Positions 38,145 to 50,032 of a stretch of 64,000 nt of DNA are shown in pieces. The notes under the pieces were generated by a model that was not told the origin of the DNA, ran no database searches, and saw nothing but the letters and a program-made list of their open reading frames with translations. Origin of the DNA: Cylicocyclus nassatus (lineage: Eukaryota > Nematoda > Chromadorea > Rhabditida > Strongylidae). The position numbers and the translations under genes were made by a program. How positions within the stretch are numbered: the stretch's first letter is position 1; every line of letters starts with the position of its first letter. The stretch spans positions 21,615,676 to 21,679,675 of the forward strand of contig CATQJL010000316.1 of assembly GCA_958299035.1 (NCBI GenBank), read 5' to 3'.

Positions 38145-40046
38145 CGTAGCCATTATACTTGGGACCGAATCGAATAATTATTCGATCATTCGAATAAATC
38201 ATTCGAATGCGAATGATTCGAAAAGTCGAATATTCGAAAATCTGAGATTTCGAATAAAATTCGAAACTCGAATATTCGAAATTTTCAGTTTTCGAATATA
38301 TTCGATAGTCGAATATTCGAAAATCTTCATTTTCGACTATTATTCGAAAGTCGAATATTCGAAAATCTTAACTTTCGAATATTATTCGATAGTCGAATAT
38401 TCGAGGGTCATTCATTCGATCATTCGATGTCCATCAAATATTCGAATATTCGTTGAGCACCGAATATTCGGAAATTCGATAAGAATTGACTATTCGAAAA
38501 TTCGATAAGCACCGAGTATTCGAAAATTCGACATGCATAGCGTATACGAGGTGTCTTAAAAGTATTTATACACCGTTTGATCGCTAATGCCTCTCAAAGT
38601 CTTTTGCCAATTTCTGGGTAGCATCCAGTAGGGATGGCTTCAGCTTATAAATACAGCAGAAAGCGAATTACACCCATGTTTTTCTGTGTGTTATCACGGT
38701 AGGAAATCAGCATATAGACCAACTGCAAAATAAGCATCCAAAAAATTGTCTCCAAAAAAGGTCTAAAATCTGTGCAGCAGTGTTTCTACGTATGCTAATT
38801 TACTACGCACGAGTTTTCAAGCTTTTCAAATAGCAATCACATTTTTGAAAGCCGTTGCAAAACACTTGTTACAGTGTTCCTGGTGTAAGTTTCGAAAAAA
38901 AGCATTACGGTTGAGCACAAATTCTCCATAAAGTGAGTGTCTTCGGAAGTCTAATGCAAGACTTTCGGCCCTTTTGATTCCTTTGCTTGGGGAAATGGCT
39001 CTTGATGTTTCGAAACACGCTTCAATCTTACGGTAATTTTACAACAGTGAAAAGCGATTGATAAATCGCCCCATACTCTAAGTTGATGTCAGCCTACAGA
39101 TCTAGATACTGTTGGGACCGCTGTATATCCAATCGCAACTCAGTGAGGGTATATAATCTTCTTAGAAGTACGAAAAATCTCTTCACAACCATCACAGAGG
39201 TAGCTTTTAGGCTCCTAAGTCTCTTCACGTCACGATTAAACCGTTTTTGTAACATCAGAAACTGTCCATTCTCAACACTTACATGAAACATTTTATTCTT
39301 AGTGTTTTGGCCTTTCATAGGCATATCTAGAGTTTTATAAAGTTCGAAAATAACTTGAAATCTCAAAAGAAATATATTAGATAATTACACGCATTATTGT
39401 TTGATCTTATCATTGCAATCGATTCCAAACAAAATTGTTAAAGGTCAGAACCTATGAAAATGCAATCAAAAGCAATTTTTTGAATAATCCGGTCGGTTTT
39501 CTGGCAAAAGTCGTAGAACTTAAAACTTATCAGATGATCACTTCATACAACTAGTAAGCCAGTGTGCTTTGTTCGGTACTTCTTGAAACTCCCATAGCAC
39601 GAAATAGGAGTTTTAAGTTGGTGCCAGCCGGAAAAATCGCACCTCTTGACCGTCTCCCTTTCATAGGCAGTCTCAATGACGTAAATTATTCGATCAGTAT
39701 TCGGAAATCGAATGATATTCGAAAATCGAATAACATTCGAGAACCGAATAATATTCGAAATTCGAATAACGAATGATATTCGATATTCGAATATTATTCG
39801 ATTCGAAATTTTCACTTTCGAATAATATTCGAAAGTCGAATATTCGAAATTTCCGATTTTCAAATAATATTCGAAAATCGAATATTTGAAATTTCAATTT
39901 CCGAATAATATTCGATAGTCGAATATTCGAGAATTCCGATTTTCGAATATTATTCGATATTCGAATATTCGAAATTTTCAATTTTCGAATATATTCGATA
40001 TTCGAATATTCGAAAAAAATTTCGAATTTCCCCAAGTATAGTAGCC
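38145..40046. repeat. Inverted pair of TTCGAATATTCG-rich blocks, possible 1.9-kb element
   Basis: Blocks at about 38163-38532 and 39684-40030 consist of short palindromic words (TTCGAATATTCGAA, ATTATTCGAAAGTCGAATA). The outer borders are inverted: GTAGCCATTATACTTGGG at 38145 and CCCAAGTATAGTAGCC at 40031. The 1.15 kb between shows no gene. The layout suits a transposon with long, internally repetitive terminal repeats; repeated SNIIR/FEYYS-like translations are artefacts. Confidence 0.75.
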
Positions 40047-41009
40047 ATGTCTCGCCTCAAAGCTTAGGAAATGTGAATATAATCGCCATTTGAATGTCAA
40101 CGAGGCGCATCTTCTGATTCAAAGAGCTGCCTGCTGGATACAACCATATACTGCGTATTTGTGTCGACCAACTTGAAAATGACACAAATAGCAAGCTTAA
40201 CCATACTGGATGTCTCAATATTATTTACCAGTGCGTCACCTCTGCTTCGCAGAGGCTCGCACTGGCTGTACTATCCACATACCAACCTCGTAGTCGCAAA
40301 ATGATGGCTTTGAAACTTACCTCGCGATGCCGATCATCACGAATGAAATGTAAACAACTACTCATTCCAAAAGCTTTTTCATGTAAGATCGGTGACTTTA
40401 AGGGAAAGAAAGTATTCTTCAAAGGATTAAATGCGATTTTGAATCAGTTATTGAGGTTATAATGACTTGATACTCGCTATAAAGATAATGGCAACCGTGA
40501 GTTACATCTCTGAGCAAAAATTGTCCCGCACTCCCAGGTAAAACCTTGACAAATCGATCATCTACGCAATTATTCCTTTTTGGCGCCGATCTTACGCGAA
40601 AGCAAACTTTTTGCTCACTTTTCGGGCTAGGGTCCATGGTTTGCGGATTTACTTGCTAAACGAAATTATGACTGTGAAAGAAGTCCAATTACAGGCCCAT
40701 TTTGGCGCGCGGAATGTCGCGTGGATCCGTTTGGCGCACAATTTCACAGGTTCCAATTATCGGATCGGCTTGTGCTTTTGCACATTTTACCTACCTGCTG
40801 ATAGGGTGCTACTGCCAAAATTCTAGCTCAAGACCTTTGCTGGAACTCGCTCTATGAATTTCGTGACAGACAGAAATTCACACACACACACACAAACGTA
40901 AACAACCCTTAGCCCGTTATTATAAGTTATGATACACTGCTTTATCGCTGATATCTTTGCCGGTCCAATGTCCTTCGTCGATATTTGAGTATCATGCTTT
41001 CGAGTTGCT
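40047..41009. other. Gap with no recognised gene
   Basis: Only small overlapping frames (65-82 codons) and a short (CA)n run at about 40879-40893. Confidence 0.4.
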
Positions 41010-41182
41010 TTAGGTTCCCGCCAGAGTGCCGAAGTTATGCCAGCGCTACGCCAGCATTTCGATCGATACACGTGTATTTCGTTGAGGCGGGGCTAGCTGA
41101 CGTCCCCAACGAAATACACGTGTATCGATCGAAATGCTGGCGTAGCGCTGGCATAACTTCGGCACTCTGGCGGGAGCCTTAG
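41010..41182. mobile_element. Near-perfect 173-bp palindrome
   Basis: Arms of about 70 bp: CCAGAGTGCCGAAGTTATGC, CAGCGCTACGCCAGCATTTC and GATCGATACACGTGTATTTC, then the exact complement, with a roughly 25-nt centre around GGCGGGGCTAGCTGACG. Probably a very short, recent palindromic MITE. Confidence 0.85.
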
Positions 41183-41235
41183 AGGCGCCGTCCGCAAAAA
41201 ATAGGATCGTCAAATTCTGATGCCTAATGGTAGCG

Positions 41236-41395
41236 AGGCCCCTGACTGGGTAGGGGAACGAACGCCGCCAGTTTAAGCCGCCACGGCGGACTACTGATCC
41301 TAGAACGACATGCAACAACATTGCAAAAGGACCATTGGCCGCGAAAGACGGCTCAAACTGGCGGCTTTGTTCCCCCCCCCCCCTGACTGTATACT
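41236..41395. repeat. Imperfect inverted repeat
   Basis: GGGGAACGAACGCCGCCAGT TTAAGCCGCC (about 41252-41282) pairs with GGCTCAAACTGGCGGC TTTGTTCCCC (about 41350-41377). A small MITE-like structure ending in a C-run. Confidence 0.6.
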
Positions 41396-42598
41396 TGCCC
41401 ATCTCGCGCTGTCAAAAATTGATTCTGTAATAAGAAGATTGCTTGCAAAGCGCTTTGGATGATGGATCTACGTTGGCTCCTCCCCTTTGAGTGGGCGTGA
41501 TGTTCGCACTGCCCAACCAAACACAACCACCGTTTCGGAGAAATGGCTCTGCGGATTCTGTGGAACGCGAATTATCGGGACTTTCGCGGGTTCTCGACTT
41601 GATATTCGGAATCAAGACATGAGGAAGCCTCGGAACGACATAAAATGGAAGTCGAGGACTTGAGTGAACATGTCTTTAACGCAGTTATACAGAAAGAAAT
41701 TATGCTATCATTCATTTCAGCATATAATGGCGCTAATAGCGAGTAGAAAATTTCCTCAAAATTTTGAAAACTTGTGCAAAGACGCACGCTGATTCCAACG
41801 CTTAACATCTTATGGATTTTCAATGCCTTTTTGAGGAACATCGAGGAAACAGCTAACACGCTATACTTACCATAACTTATAGAATAAGCATTACGATAAA
41901 ATGCAAATTCAATGCAACGCCCGACTCCGTCGCTTTCCATGTAAAGTCTGAAGCCAAAATCGAAAAAAACTTTGTCACCTGAAAATTGGATTTCTGCGAC
42001 AAAGAATCCTACAGCTCCAACTAGGTCATTATACAGTAGGCATAGTAGTACACAAATATGCCTTTAGTGGATGTTTTTCGAGCATTGAAAGCGAGAAACA
42101 GAAATTGTCCAAAAATGGCAAACTCCGCCCCAGCCCCTCCCATATATGACTATATGACTACTTAAAAAGGCTTGTAGTATACCCATTGTATACTGCAAGC
42201 CTTTCTAAGTATAATTTTTAAACCTTACCCCTATATGTGCTCTTATAATCGAGAGCCAAGTTTTACGTAAAAAACCTGAAAAAAGTGCATTTTGGCATTT
42301 TGGGACCCTATTTGTTTCTCAATTTTGAGCCCCGGAAAAAATCCATCAAATACATTTTTGGGTACTACTATGTGTCTACTATATAAAGACCAAGTTGGAA
42401 GTCCGTAAGAATTCTATGGAAGGAGATCCGATTTTTAGGATAGCTGAAAATTTTTGATTTTTGGCCCCAAAATTTACCTAGGTTACGAGTTAGGTGAAAC
42501 TTGGTAGTCTCTTTGTAGAGCTTGCTGCGCTCTACCGAATGGTACCCTAAATCTGTCAAAAAAAACAAAAACAGCCCAAGTTATTTGAAAAAGGAGTT
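41396..42598. other. Gap with one strong hairpin
   Basis: No gene is recognised. A hairpin at 42166-42204 has a 17-bp stem (AAAGGCTTGTAGTATAC) with one mismatch and a 5-nt loop. Confidence 0.45.
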
Positions 42599-42617
42599 CA
42601 CTTTTGGGACAACCTAA
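42599..42617. mobile_element. Single mariner-type terminal repeat
   Basis: CACTTTTGGGACAACCTAA followed by TA matches the right end of the mariner-type elements at 25904 and 50033. I found no matching left end within about 1 kb, so this is a truncated copy or an element whose other end has decayed. Confidence 0.5.
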
Positions 42618-42635
42618 TAATTAGATCTTAAACAG

Positions 42636-42826
42636 CATCGAAAGCTGATTTCGACCATGTCTCCATTATCTGCCAAGTTCCTTCGGACGCCGACTTAAAA
42701 GCATTTTTGGTTCACGAATTCAAAGCTCAGCTAGACCAGAATTCGTCAGAATTGTTCGAATGGTTCAGTGTTGATTATCAGAGCTTCATTCAAAGAATAT
42801 TTTCTGTTCAAAACACTTATACTTAA
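42636..42826 (+). CDS. Candidate terminal exon, unknown protein
   Basis: After an acceptor-like TCTTAAACAG, an open frame runs 62 codons to TAA. It contains DFDHVSIICQVPSDADLKAF and LVHEFKAQLDQNSSELFEWF. The balanced, acidic and hydrophobic composition is more protein-like than surrounding frames, and it starts 18 bp after a mariner terminus. No upstream exon was identified and I recognise no domain. It may be the 3' end of a gene disrupted by insertions. Confidence 0.3.
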
Positions 42827-42929
42827 CACTGCTCTGTTTAAAAGAGTAAAGATCGTAATATTTGCTTTTACCTAATTATGCATTCCTTCGCATCAAGAAA
42901 CATTCGTGATTCGGCATGCAGAGGCGCTT

Positions 42930-43030
42930 GATAGATAATGAAATCACATTTGGAATCAGCGTTCAAAGGTCTTCAAATAGTTGTAAGTCTTAAGAAGCCC
43001 AATTCGACTAATTAGACCTCTTTGTCAGCA
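42930..43030. repeat. Single arm related to the 19141-19622 MITE
   Basis: ATTTGGAATCAGCGTT, then AATTCGACTAATTAGAC and CCTCTTTGT in the same order as GATTTGGAATCAGCATT, CACTTCGACTAAACAAG and TTCCTTGTT near 19530-19620. The opposite arm is not evident. Confidence 0.45.
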
Positions 43031-44879
43031 CCGGCATAGCAGGACAAAGCCTTAGACTATTTCAGTGAGTTCAAGTTAAAGCTAACTCTAAAGATGGGTA
43101 AATGAACATCTGCGGAACGATCAAATAATGTGTACATACTTTTGATACTCATTGTATAACTTAAGACTGAAAGCTACGTTTCAAAATATAAGCCTCCCGA
43201 TGCGACTATAAGTTTTTAGCAGTGTCTGAAGTCGGAATGCAGTTTGAATTCGAAAACTTTTCTTCGTCAAAAAAAAACCCATAATCAACTTGAACGATAA
43301 AATATACATTAGAGTTAATGTTTTTAGAAGCTAATATGGTCAAACATATACCAGAGATTATAAAACGTTGCTGCATCTCAAAAAGCTTTTACATGTGTTT
43401 GTTGGAGGGAGCATGGTCTTAAATACAGCATGTAATCGACGACCGCATAAGCTGAGCATGTTCTCTATGCGTCCGCGTTGTCTGTTCAGAAATCCTTCCA
43501 CACTGCCGTGTATAACTATAATTTCAGGTTATTTAATGCAAAATGAGTCACTTATTCTTCTACTGTGCGTCTTTGCGTCATTGGTAATTAGGATGTCACA
43601 ATAACTTACTAGAAGCAGGAGAAAGTGAAAATAAGTGTTTAGGATGTTTCGAGAACCGCAGCACGGCGATTGGTGATAGGGCGGAATACGAGTGTACGCA
43701 AAAAGCTGGCGGAGCTAGCTAGAAAGGCAAATGCAGAGAGGTAAGATTGTTTACCTCTTCTCATAAAGCATACACGATAGGTTGCATAACTCCCAGAAAT
43801 CGGCCACATAAACAGCTCTTCTGCACAGTTAAGGTACAAAGCTCAGAAGCAGATCGGCAGATTCAGAACCATCGGGCTGCAACCATTTCCTTCGTTGAGA
43901 TCTCCCGTATCGGCATGCGCTAGAACAAGGGCGGTATGTATCAATCGCCCGTCCGGGAAAGGGTCCCCATTAAGGCAGTATCCGCTCCATAGCCCGATGC
44001 TCTGGGATCTGCGTTCTTCCTTGTTCGTCCATTTGTTGGTGACCCTACTGCCCTAAAATTGTAGCTTAATGGATAACAGCACTTTGCTGTATAAGCTAAG
44101 ATTTTCGGTATTTTGCAGAATCCCGAACGGAATCCTCAAAAAATCAGCTCATTTTTACAGTCATTTATGTTTGCAAAAACTCAATAAAAACTTCGTGAAA
44201 TTATGCTGTTGATCTGCTATGACAGTGTTGGGCATGTTTTCCGTAGCGATGAAATGTGGAAAATTTGAGTTTCTCGATAAATCCTAACTCGCGTGCAAAG
44301 GTTCATTGAAGATTTCGTCAACTTGAGTTCATTTATTACTTCCGCAAAAATACCCAGCACTACCATAAGAGACCGACGGACATGGAAGAACACAGATACC
44401 CAGAGCACCGAGCTATGAAGCGGATACTGCCTGAATGGGAACCTTAAGCCTAAGGCATACATCCCGATCCCAGTCGCGATTTCTAACGTGGGCAGTATGC
44501 TCCAAGTTTGCAGCGCACGCGCCTTCCCGTGTGGTCCCGAGCCACCGCCTTTAAAATTTACGATCCGGTCGACGGGAGCTGCGTTCGTTTAGCTGGTTTA
44601 TGGCAGAACAATTGCGTCTCAAGCAGGCGAGTTCAAGGTTCCGACCGTAAGGTCGGTAGTTTACCTCAAAGGATTTTACAACTGAAGCCGCTCTTCTTGT
44701 CCTTGAATTATTCTCTCAAACCGTCCATACTAATAAAAGTCCGAGTAAGGAACGTAAGAAGACGTCGTGATAGAAGTCCCTTTTGATACCATTTCGCTCC
44801 TTCGCATAGGAGTCTTCATAAACTGACCCTTTCCTCGATCTACTCTCAGTCGACTTTCTTCCCAACTTCATTTATCTCC
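43031..44879. other. 1.85-kb gap with no recognised gene
   Basis: Mixed short frames only. A GAGCCACCGCCTTTAAA word near 44530 looks like a solitary end of a GGCAGCG-type element. Confidence 0.4.
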
Positions 44880-45250
44880 TTGAAGGCAGCATACAGGCAA
44901 ATCTGGACGTATGGGGATCTCACATAGATAGTAATTTTGGGGCCCTAATAAGCCACTCCCAACCGGCAGCTCAGGTACTGCTCTAGCGGCTAGATATATC
45001 TTTCGAAACTGGACCCCAAGATCGTATTTCGCATGGATTCATGGCGCAACCCGTGGGTCCTCGCGCGAAACTGGTGGTTTGCGCCATGAATCCATGCGAA
45101 ATACGACCCCGGGGTCCAGTTTGGAGGCGCATATCTCAGCCGTTAATGAGTCACCTGCGCTGCCGCTTGGGCAGTGCCTTAGTTAGGGCCCCAAAATTAC
45201 TTTCACTTAAAATCTTCATAGGTCCACATTTGCCTGGAAGCTGCCTTTAA
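44880..45250. mobile_element. MITE, same family as 20284-20645
   Basis: TTGAAGGCAGCATACAGGCA at the left and CTGGAAGCTGCCTTTAAA at the right. It shares TAGTAATTTTGGGGCCCTAA, CAACCGGCAGCTCAGG, ACTGGACCCC and GCATGGATTCATGGCGC with the copy in the FAS1 gene. Noncoding. Confidence 0.85.
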
Positions 45251-45750
45251 ACATCGTCGCTGCTGCAGTGGTATTGCTCAGAGGGAGAACACCGTCAGCA
45301 AAGCAGAGGATCGAGAAATCCATCAACTTTCTCTCGTCCCATTTTTGCGCGGCAATTCATGCGCCTTATCACCCCTTCCCAACTGGAACAGGCATTATTG
45401 TTGTAATCGTTATAACAGTTGGCTAACTCTCCCAAAAAAGATGGTTCCTTCTCTGATTGACTAACGCTTGTAGGTCAGGTTGACCTCGACGCTGTCAAAG
45501 GCTTCTCTAGTTGATGAGAGCAAGGGCAAAAGGTAGCCATTACTTTCTGCACTTTCAATTACCCTTGACACCTTGTGGTCAGCGCAGTTGCAGGCTAACA
45601 ACTCTTGGGATATCAGCAGTTCTCAAGGGTATGCTTCAACCAACGTTTTGATATGGGATCTAAAATAAATCTTTGAAAGAGCCTGTACAAAACATTCAGC
45701 AGACATACTGGACGGTCCGAAGAAATCCCGTTCGCCCTTTCCTTCCCTTA
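45251..45750. other. Gap with no recognised feature
   Basis: No gene or element recognised. Confidence 0.4.
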
Positions 45751-47528
45751 TTTCGAAGGCAGTAGCTCGGGCAGATTGACAACCTTGGGAGTATCTATCT
45801 TTTTCGACTTTCCTGGATGAACTGAGTCTTAAACTGGCCTTTGCAGCTTCTGAAGATACAGTCTGTCCCAATCGGGATCAGGCCGAGCCGTTGCGTGATT
45901 AGCCCTAGATTTGCGCGCATGCAGCGCCACTACTTTGCGCTGCATACGCGCACTGTTGGAGGAGAAGAGATCGAATAGAGAGCAGGCAAGCAGGTCGCAG
46001 GGCGACGCAAAACCCTTGCGACGCGGACTCGCCAAGCCAATTTTGGGCTGATCAGGATTGGGGCAGACTGTTTTAATAACTCGCTTTTCTGGACGTGGAA
46101 GCGGCTGTTCGGGAGGGAAGCGAAAGCCACCCCGTTTGTAGAACGATTGCCCGCTGTAGCCAATAATCCAATTGCCGCCGAGATGGTTGGGACCAGGGTA
46201 AAGCGGGGGGTGCGGCACTCGACCGTCGGATACGACCCCCCCCTGATTGCTGTCTTAATAAGACCCCCCTCCTAAACTATACACTTAAGATAGTATTACC
46301 TGAAGGCTCTGTCAAACATAATGGACAACATATCCATAATTAGCATGTCAAATACCCCCTGTAGACAAAGTGTGAGCGAATTCTGAAGATTCAAGATACT
46401 AGGCTACCTAAGTGAAATGGTCAAATTCCAACATGGTTAACTTTGTTTTAAATGTGAATTAGCTATCCGTTTTTGCACTCAAGACAAAGCACTACTCCTT
46501 CTTTGTCCACCTCAGGAATCCCGCTTCAGAAGACCTCCAAACTGTGGAATTAGAAGCCAACCAAAATCTCATTTTTCCCATTTTTCGCTTTTGATGGCTG
46601 TGCTTTCACCAAATATTACTCAGAGCTAAGAAGACGAATCAGGCTCAAAACATCCCTATGGAATCTACGAGGTTTAGGCTATCGATTTATATAAATATTT
46701 TCCGCTAAAAATGTTTTTTTGATATAGTTAATGGCCTGCGGCACCCCTGCGGCACCCCTGCGGCAGCCGCAGGTTTTGAGGGGGGGTGCCGCAGGCCATT
46801 AACTATATCAAAAAAACATTTTTAGCGGACAATATTTATATGAATCGATAGCCTAAACCTCGTAGATTCCATAGGGATATTTTGAGCCTGATTCGTCTTC
46901 TTAGCTCTGAGTAATATTTGGTGAAAGCACAGCCATCAAAAGCGAAAAATGGGAAAAATGAGATTTTGGTTGGCTTCTAATTCCACAGTTTGGAGGTCTT
47001 CTGAAGCGGGATTCCTGAGGTGGACAAAGAAGGAGTAGTGCTTTGTCTTGAGTGCAAAAACGGATAGCTAATTCACCTTTAAAACAAAGTTAACCATGTT
47101 GGAATTTGAACCATTTCACTTAGGTAGCCTAGTATCTTGAATCTTCAGAATTCGCTCACACTTTGTCTACAGGGGTTAATTGACGTGCTAATTATGGATA
47201 TGATACGAATATCATGTTATCGCTATAATCAGATCACCTAACTACGACCCCCTCCCCTTTTGACTCCTCAATACGACCCCCCCTCTGCGGCGTGCCGCAC
47301 CCCCCGCTTTACCCTGGTCGGGACGTCTCCACCCATCTGCACTCCACGAGCCAATCCCTCTCTAGAGGGGGGACTTTTGCTTTCTGCCCAAACAGCACTT
47401 TTCACTTTCGTAAAAGCGAGTTATTAATATATACAGTAGCTGCAAAATGCAGTTCTGGTGCCAGCTCATCCAGGGGAATCGAGATGGACAAATTCAAATC
47501 GCCAATCTGCCGAGCCACTGTTTTCAAA
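45751..47528. mobile_element. GGCAGTGGCTCGG-ended element with nested palindromes
   Basis: The left end TTCGAAGGCAGTAGCTCGGG and right end GCCGAGCCACTGTTTTCAAA are inverted and continue with CTGGATGAACTGAGTC- and GAGCTGGCACC-like words. An inner inverted pair is 46072-46218 against 47292-47435 (AATAACTCGCTTTT, GGTAAAGCGGGGGGTGCGGC). Inside that is another palindrome (46329-47203). About 200 bp in the left arm (45860-46070) has no partner and may be a separate insertion. Confidence 0.75.
46329..47203. mobile_element. Innermost near-perfect palindrome, 875 bp
   Basis: Arms of about 400 bp match almost base for base from CATATCCATAATTAGCA through AATTAGAAGCCAACCAAAAT, ATCAAAAGCGAAAAATGGGA-type words and TAGTTAATGGCCTGCGGCAC to a centre with three CTGCGGCACCC repeats. 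The very low divergence suggests recent insertion or recent arm-to-arm gene conversion. Confidence 0.9.
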
Positions 47529-48283
47529 GAAAAGGAGGTTCGATCGGGTTTTCCAGTCGTGAATTCTTTTCTATGATCTAAATCGTAATGCACTTCAGCA
47601 GGTAGATTGCGGTGGTACTTCTTCACCGAGGAAAAGGATGTCGGCGGAGACGTTGAGAAGCGGAAAAGTTTGCTGCAAAAGTTTTTGCCCCACTTTATTC
47701 GAAAAGTTTTTGCCACACCTTATTTAAAGTTTTGTATTCGTTCAGCGGTGGTCATGTGACATTTGCAAAGGTTCCTTTGGCATCTACTGAAATCTCGTCT
47801 TCTTTAGGCTGTTTCCACCATTTTCGCTCTTTTGCTCTTTCTATCCTCCTGCCGTGCTGTTCTGCAGACGTTGGCTGCTAGCAGCTCAGCTGAATTTAGT
47901 TGGGATCTTTCTCCGATGCTCCTTTTCTCAAGTGACCCATTGACGGTATTAAGGATACAAAATTACGAAATTCAAAGCTCAAAATTACAAAATAAATTAT
48001 GAGTATATGTCATGATAATCAGCCATATTAATTTCGTGGCCCTACCAAGGCTACTGACATTTAAGCATTCAAAGGTTCTCTCTTCAGCAAAAATTTGAAC
48101 CAGCAATTTCTTACCCCCGCGAAAAACTTCTGAAAGTCTCTGCGTCACTATTCGTGTTTCCGTCCTGTGGTTAAAAGGGCAGGGCCTTCCGTTAAACACT
48201 TCAATTTTCTGACAATCCCTTATATTTCATATCTGCTTGCAGCAAGGATTGAAAAAAGCTATTGTTTTTCAGGGCAGAGAGAT
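47529..48283. other. Gap with no recognised gene
   Basis: No domain, RNA or element recognised. Confidence 0.35.
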
Positions 48284-48391
48284 GTGGTGCACGTTGTGCA
48301 GCAGGGAGAGCAGGTATGTGTGGTGCACGTTGTGCAGCAGGGGGAGCAGGTATGTGTGGTGCACGTTGTGCAGCAGGGGGAGCAGGTATGT
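48284..48391. repeat. Three-copy 36-bp minisatellite
   Basis: Three tandem copies of a 36-bp unit starting GTGGTGCACGTTGTGCAGCA. Because 36 is a multiple of three, the surrounding frame (48167-48559) translates as repeated VVHVVQQGEQVC. There is no other support for a gene. Confidence 0.85.
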
Positions 48392-48660
48392 GAAGTACTA
48401 ATCCAAATTTTATTCATGAAGCTTGAAAAAACACAGTTTGAAAAGATACGTCAATCATTGCTAGTATTAATAGAGCAGTGTTTGAGGAAAGTACATTCGA
48501 GCCAGTTAAACATTTGCAGAATACTGACGGTGCTCCATAACTCCTTAGGTGGTCAATAGTTCTTATGACCAATTCAATGCGAAAAACGAGCAGAAACAAA
48601 ATCGCACCTACCTTTTGATTTAACTGGATTGGGGGCTGGAAGGCGGGGCTTGTGACCTAG

Positions 48661-49118
48661 TTAAAGGCAGCGTCCAGGCAAAATTTCGCCTCTCATGTTT
48701 CTGCCATTCTGGGGCCTTTCCGTGGCCCTGATTACAGTTGTAAAGTCCAAATTGTTCAAAACTCCCAAAAAACCCGATTCTTGGGGACCCTCTCTCCAAG
48801 GAGCGGACGAGTTTCGAATTGCTCGTCCCCATCGCCATGCCAGCGGGAGGAGCTGCAACTGTACGGATGCAGTTGCATTGCAGTGTGCAGTGCAACTGCA
48901 ATGCAACTGCAATGCAACCGCACACCTGCGTAAGCACTTCGTCCTCAAGGGTAGTTTGTGATACGAAGGGGCGGCTTGTGATACGTATCACAGACCCGTA
49001 TCTCCTTTTAGAGGGCACGTCAAAGGATTGGACCAACGCAGATCGGATACTCATGGGCCCCTCTTTACAACTATGTGCTAATCTGGGTGGATGGATCTTG
49101 CCTGGACGCTGCCTTTAA
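48661..49118. mobile_element. Element with TTAAAGGCAGCGTCCAGGC ends
   Basis: The ends TTAAAGGCAGCGTCCAGGCA and TGCCTGGACGCTGCCTTTAA are nearly exact inverted repeats. The interior differs from the 20284/44880 type and has an unusual run of GCAACTGCAATGCAACTGCA with its complement GCAGTTGCATTGCAGTG (about 48857-48920). Confidence 0.85.
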
Positions 49119-50032
49119 GGTTAGAGGATAATCGGAGAGCACGCCCGTGGGAGAGACGCAGACTGCTTTGCGGTCGCGAGCGGTCGCTTCTTAGCAGCCA
49201 ATCTCGTTGGATCGTACATATACTCGAAAAGAAGAAGAAACATAAGCAATACAAGTATCAGGTGCAGTTTCAGTTTTCTAGACGCAGTCGCAAATCCCGT
49301 ACAGTCAATATAAACAAATACTTCAAGCAGTGTCAATACAGTATATCTCTTTTTTACCTACCATATTCTCAACGTGATTCATTGAACTGCTGTTGAAATA
49401 TGCTGAAGCTTACAATTTTCAATCTTATCATGTCTAAATTCTGGTGATTCGAGGAATTTCCTCTGAATTCCTTGAAGATACTTCGACGGCTTTTTACAGG
49501 GAAATTAATACAATTCTTTGTAACCCTTTACTTGTTTTGTAGGACTTCCGGACTATATTTTTTCGAGTGACCATGTTTTATATTCGGTCTATTCTAGCAT
49601 TGTAAAACAGGTAAACAGTTCAGACACCGTTTAATGCAACTTTTTCTCCTTTTTTCACAGCCATATTTCTCCGCGGTACTTGCGTTTCGCCGTACTTCTC
49701 AATTTTATGTGCACTGATATAATCCTGAATTTCAAAATCTTTACATTTTTGATCAATAATTGCTCATTTGCTTTGTAGACTAGCGGTAAAAATATTCTTG
49801 AGATTCTCGTAATTTTGCAGTGTTTGCAGTCTTTGCTGCAATTATGCATTTTGCGTTCCTTTCAAAATTGATACTTTCCAGAATTATTTAGCTAACTTGA
49901 AAAAAGGCATGTTGGCGTGGGGACTGTCGGACCATCTAATTAGTCTGCATCTCGACAATTTACAATATATGCTGGGTAATGAAGATCCTTCAAATGTTTC
50001 ATATAAAAAGTTTAAAGAATAGCGAAAAATTA
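49119..50032. other. Gap with no recognised gene
   Basis: AT-rich in its right half; nothing recognised. Confidence 0.4.

Noticed and set aside
38050..38508. 152-codon frame
   Set aside because: Its C-terminal two-thirds is translated TTCGAATA repeat; the rest has no recognisable content.
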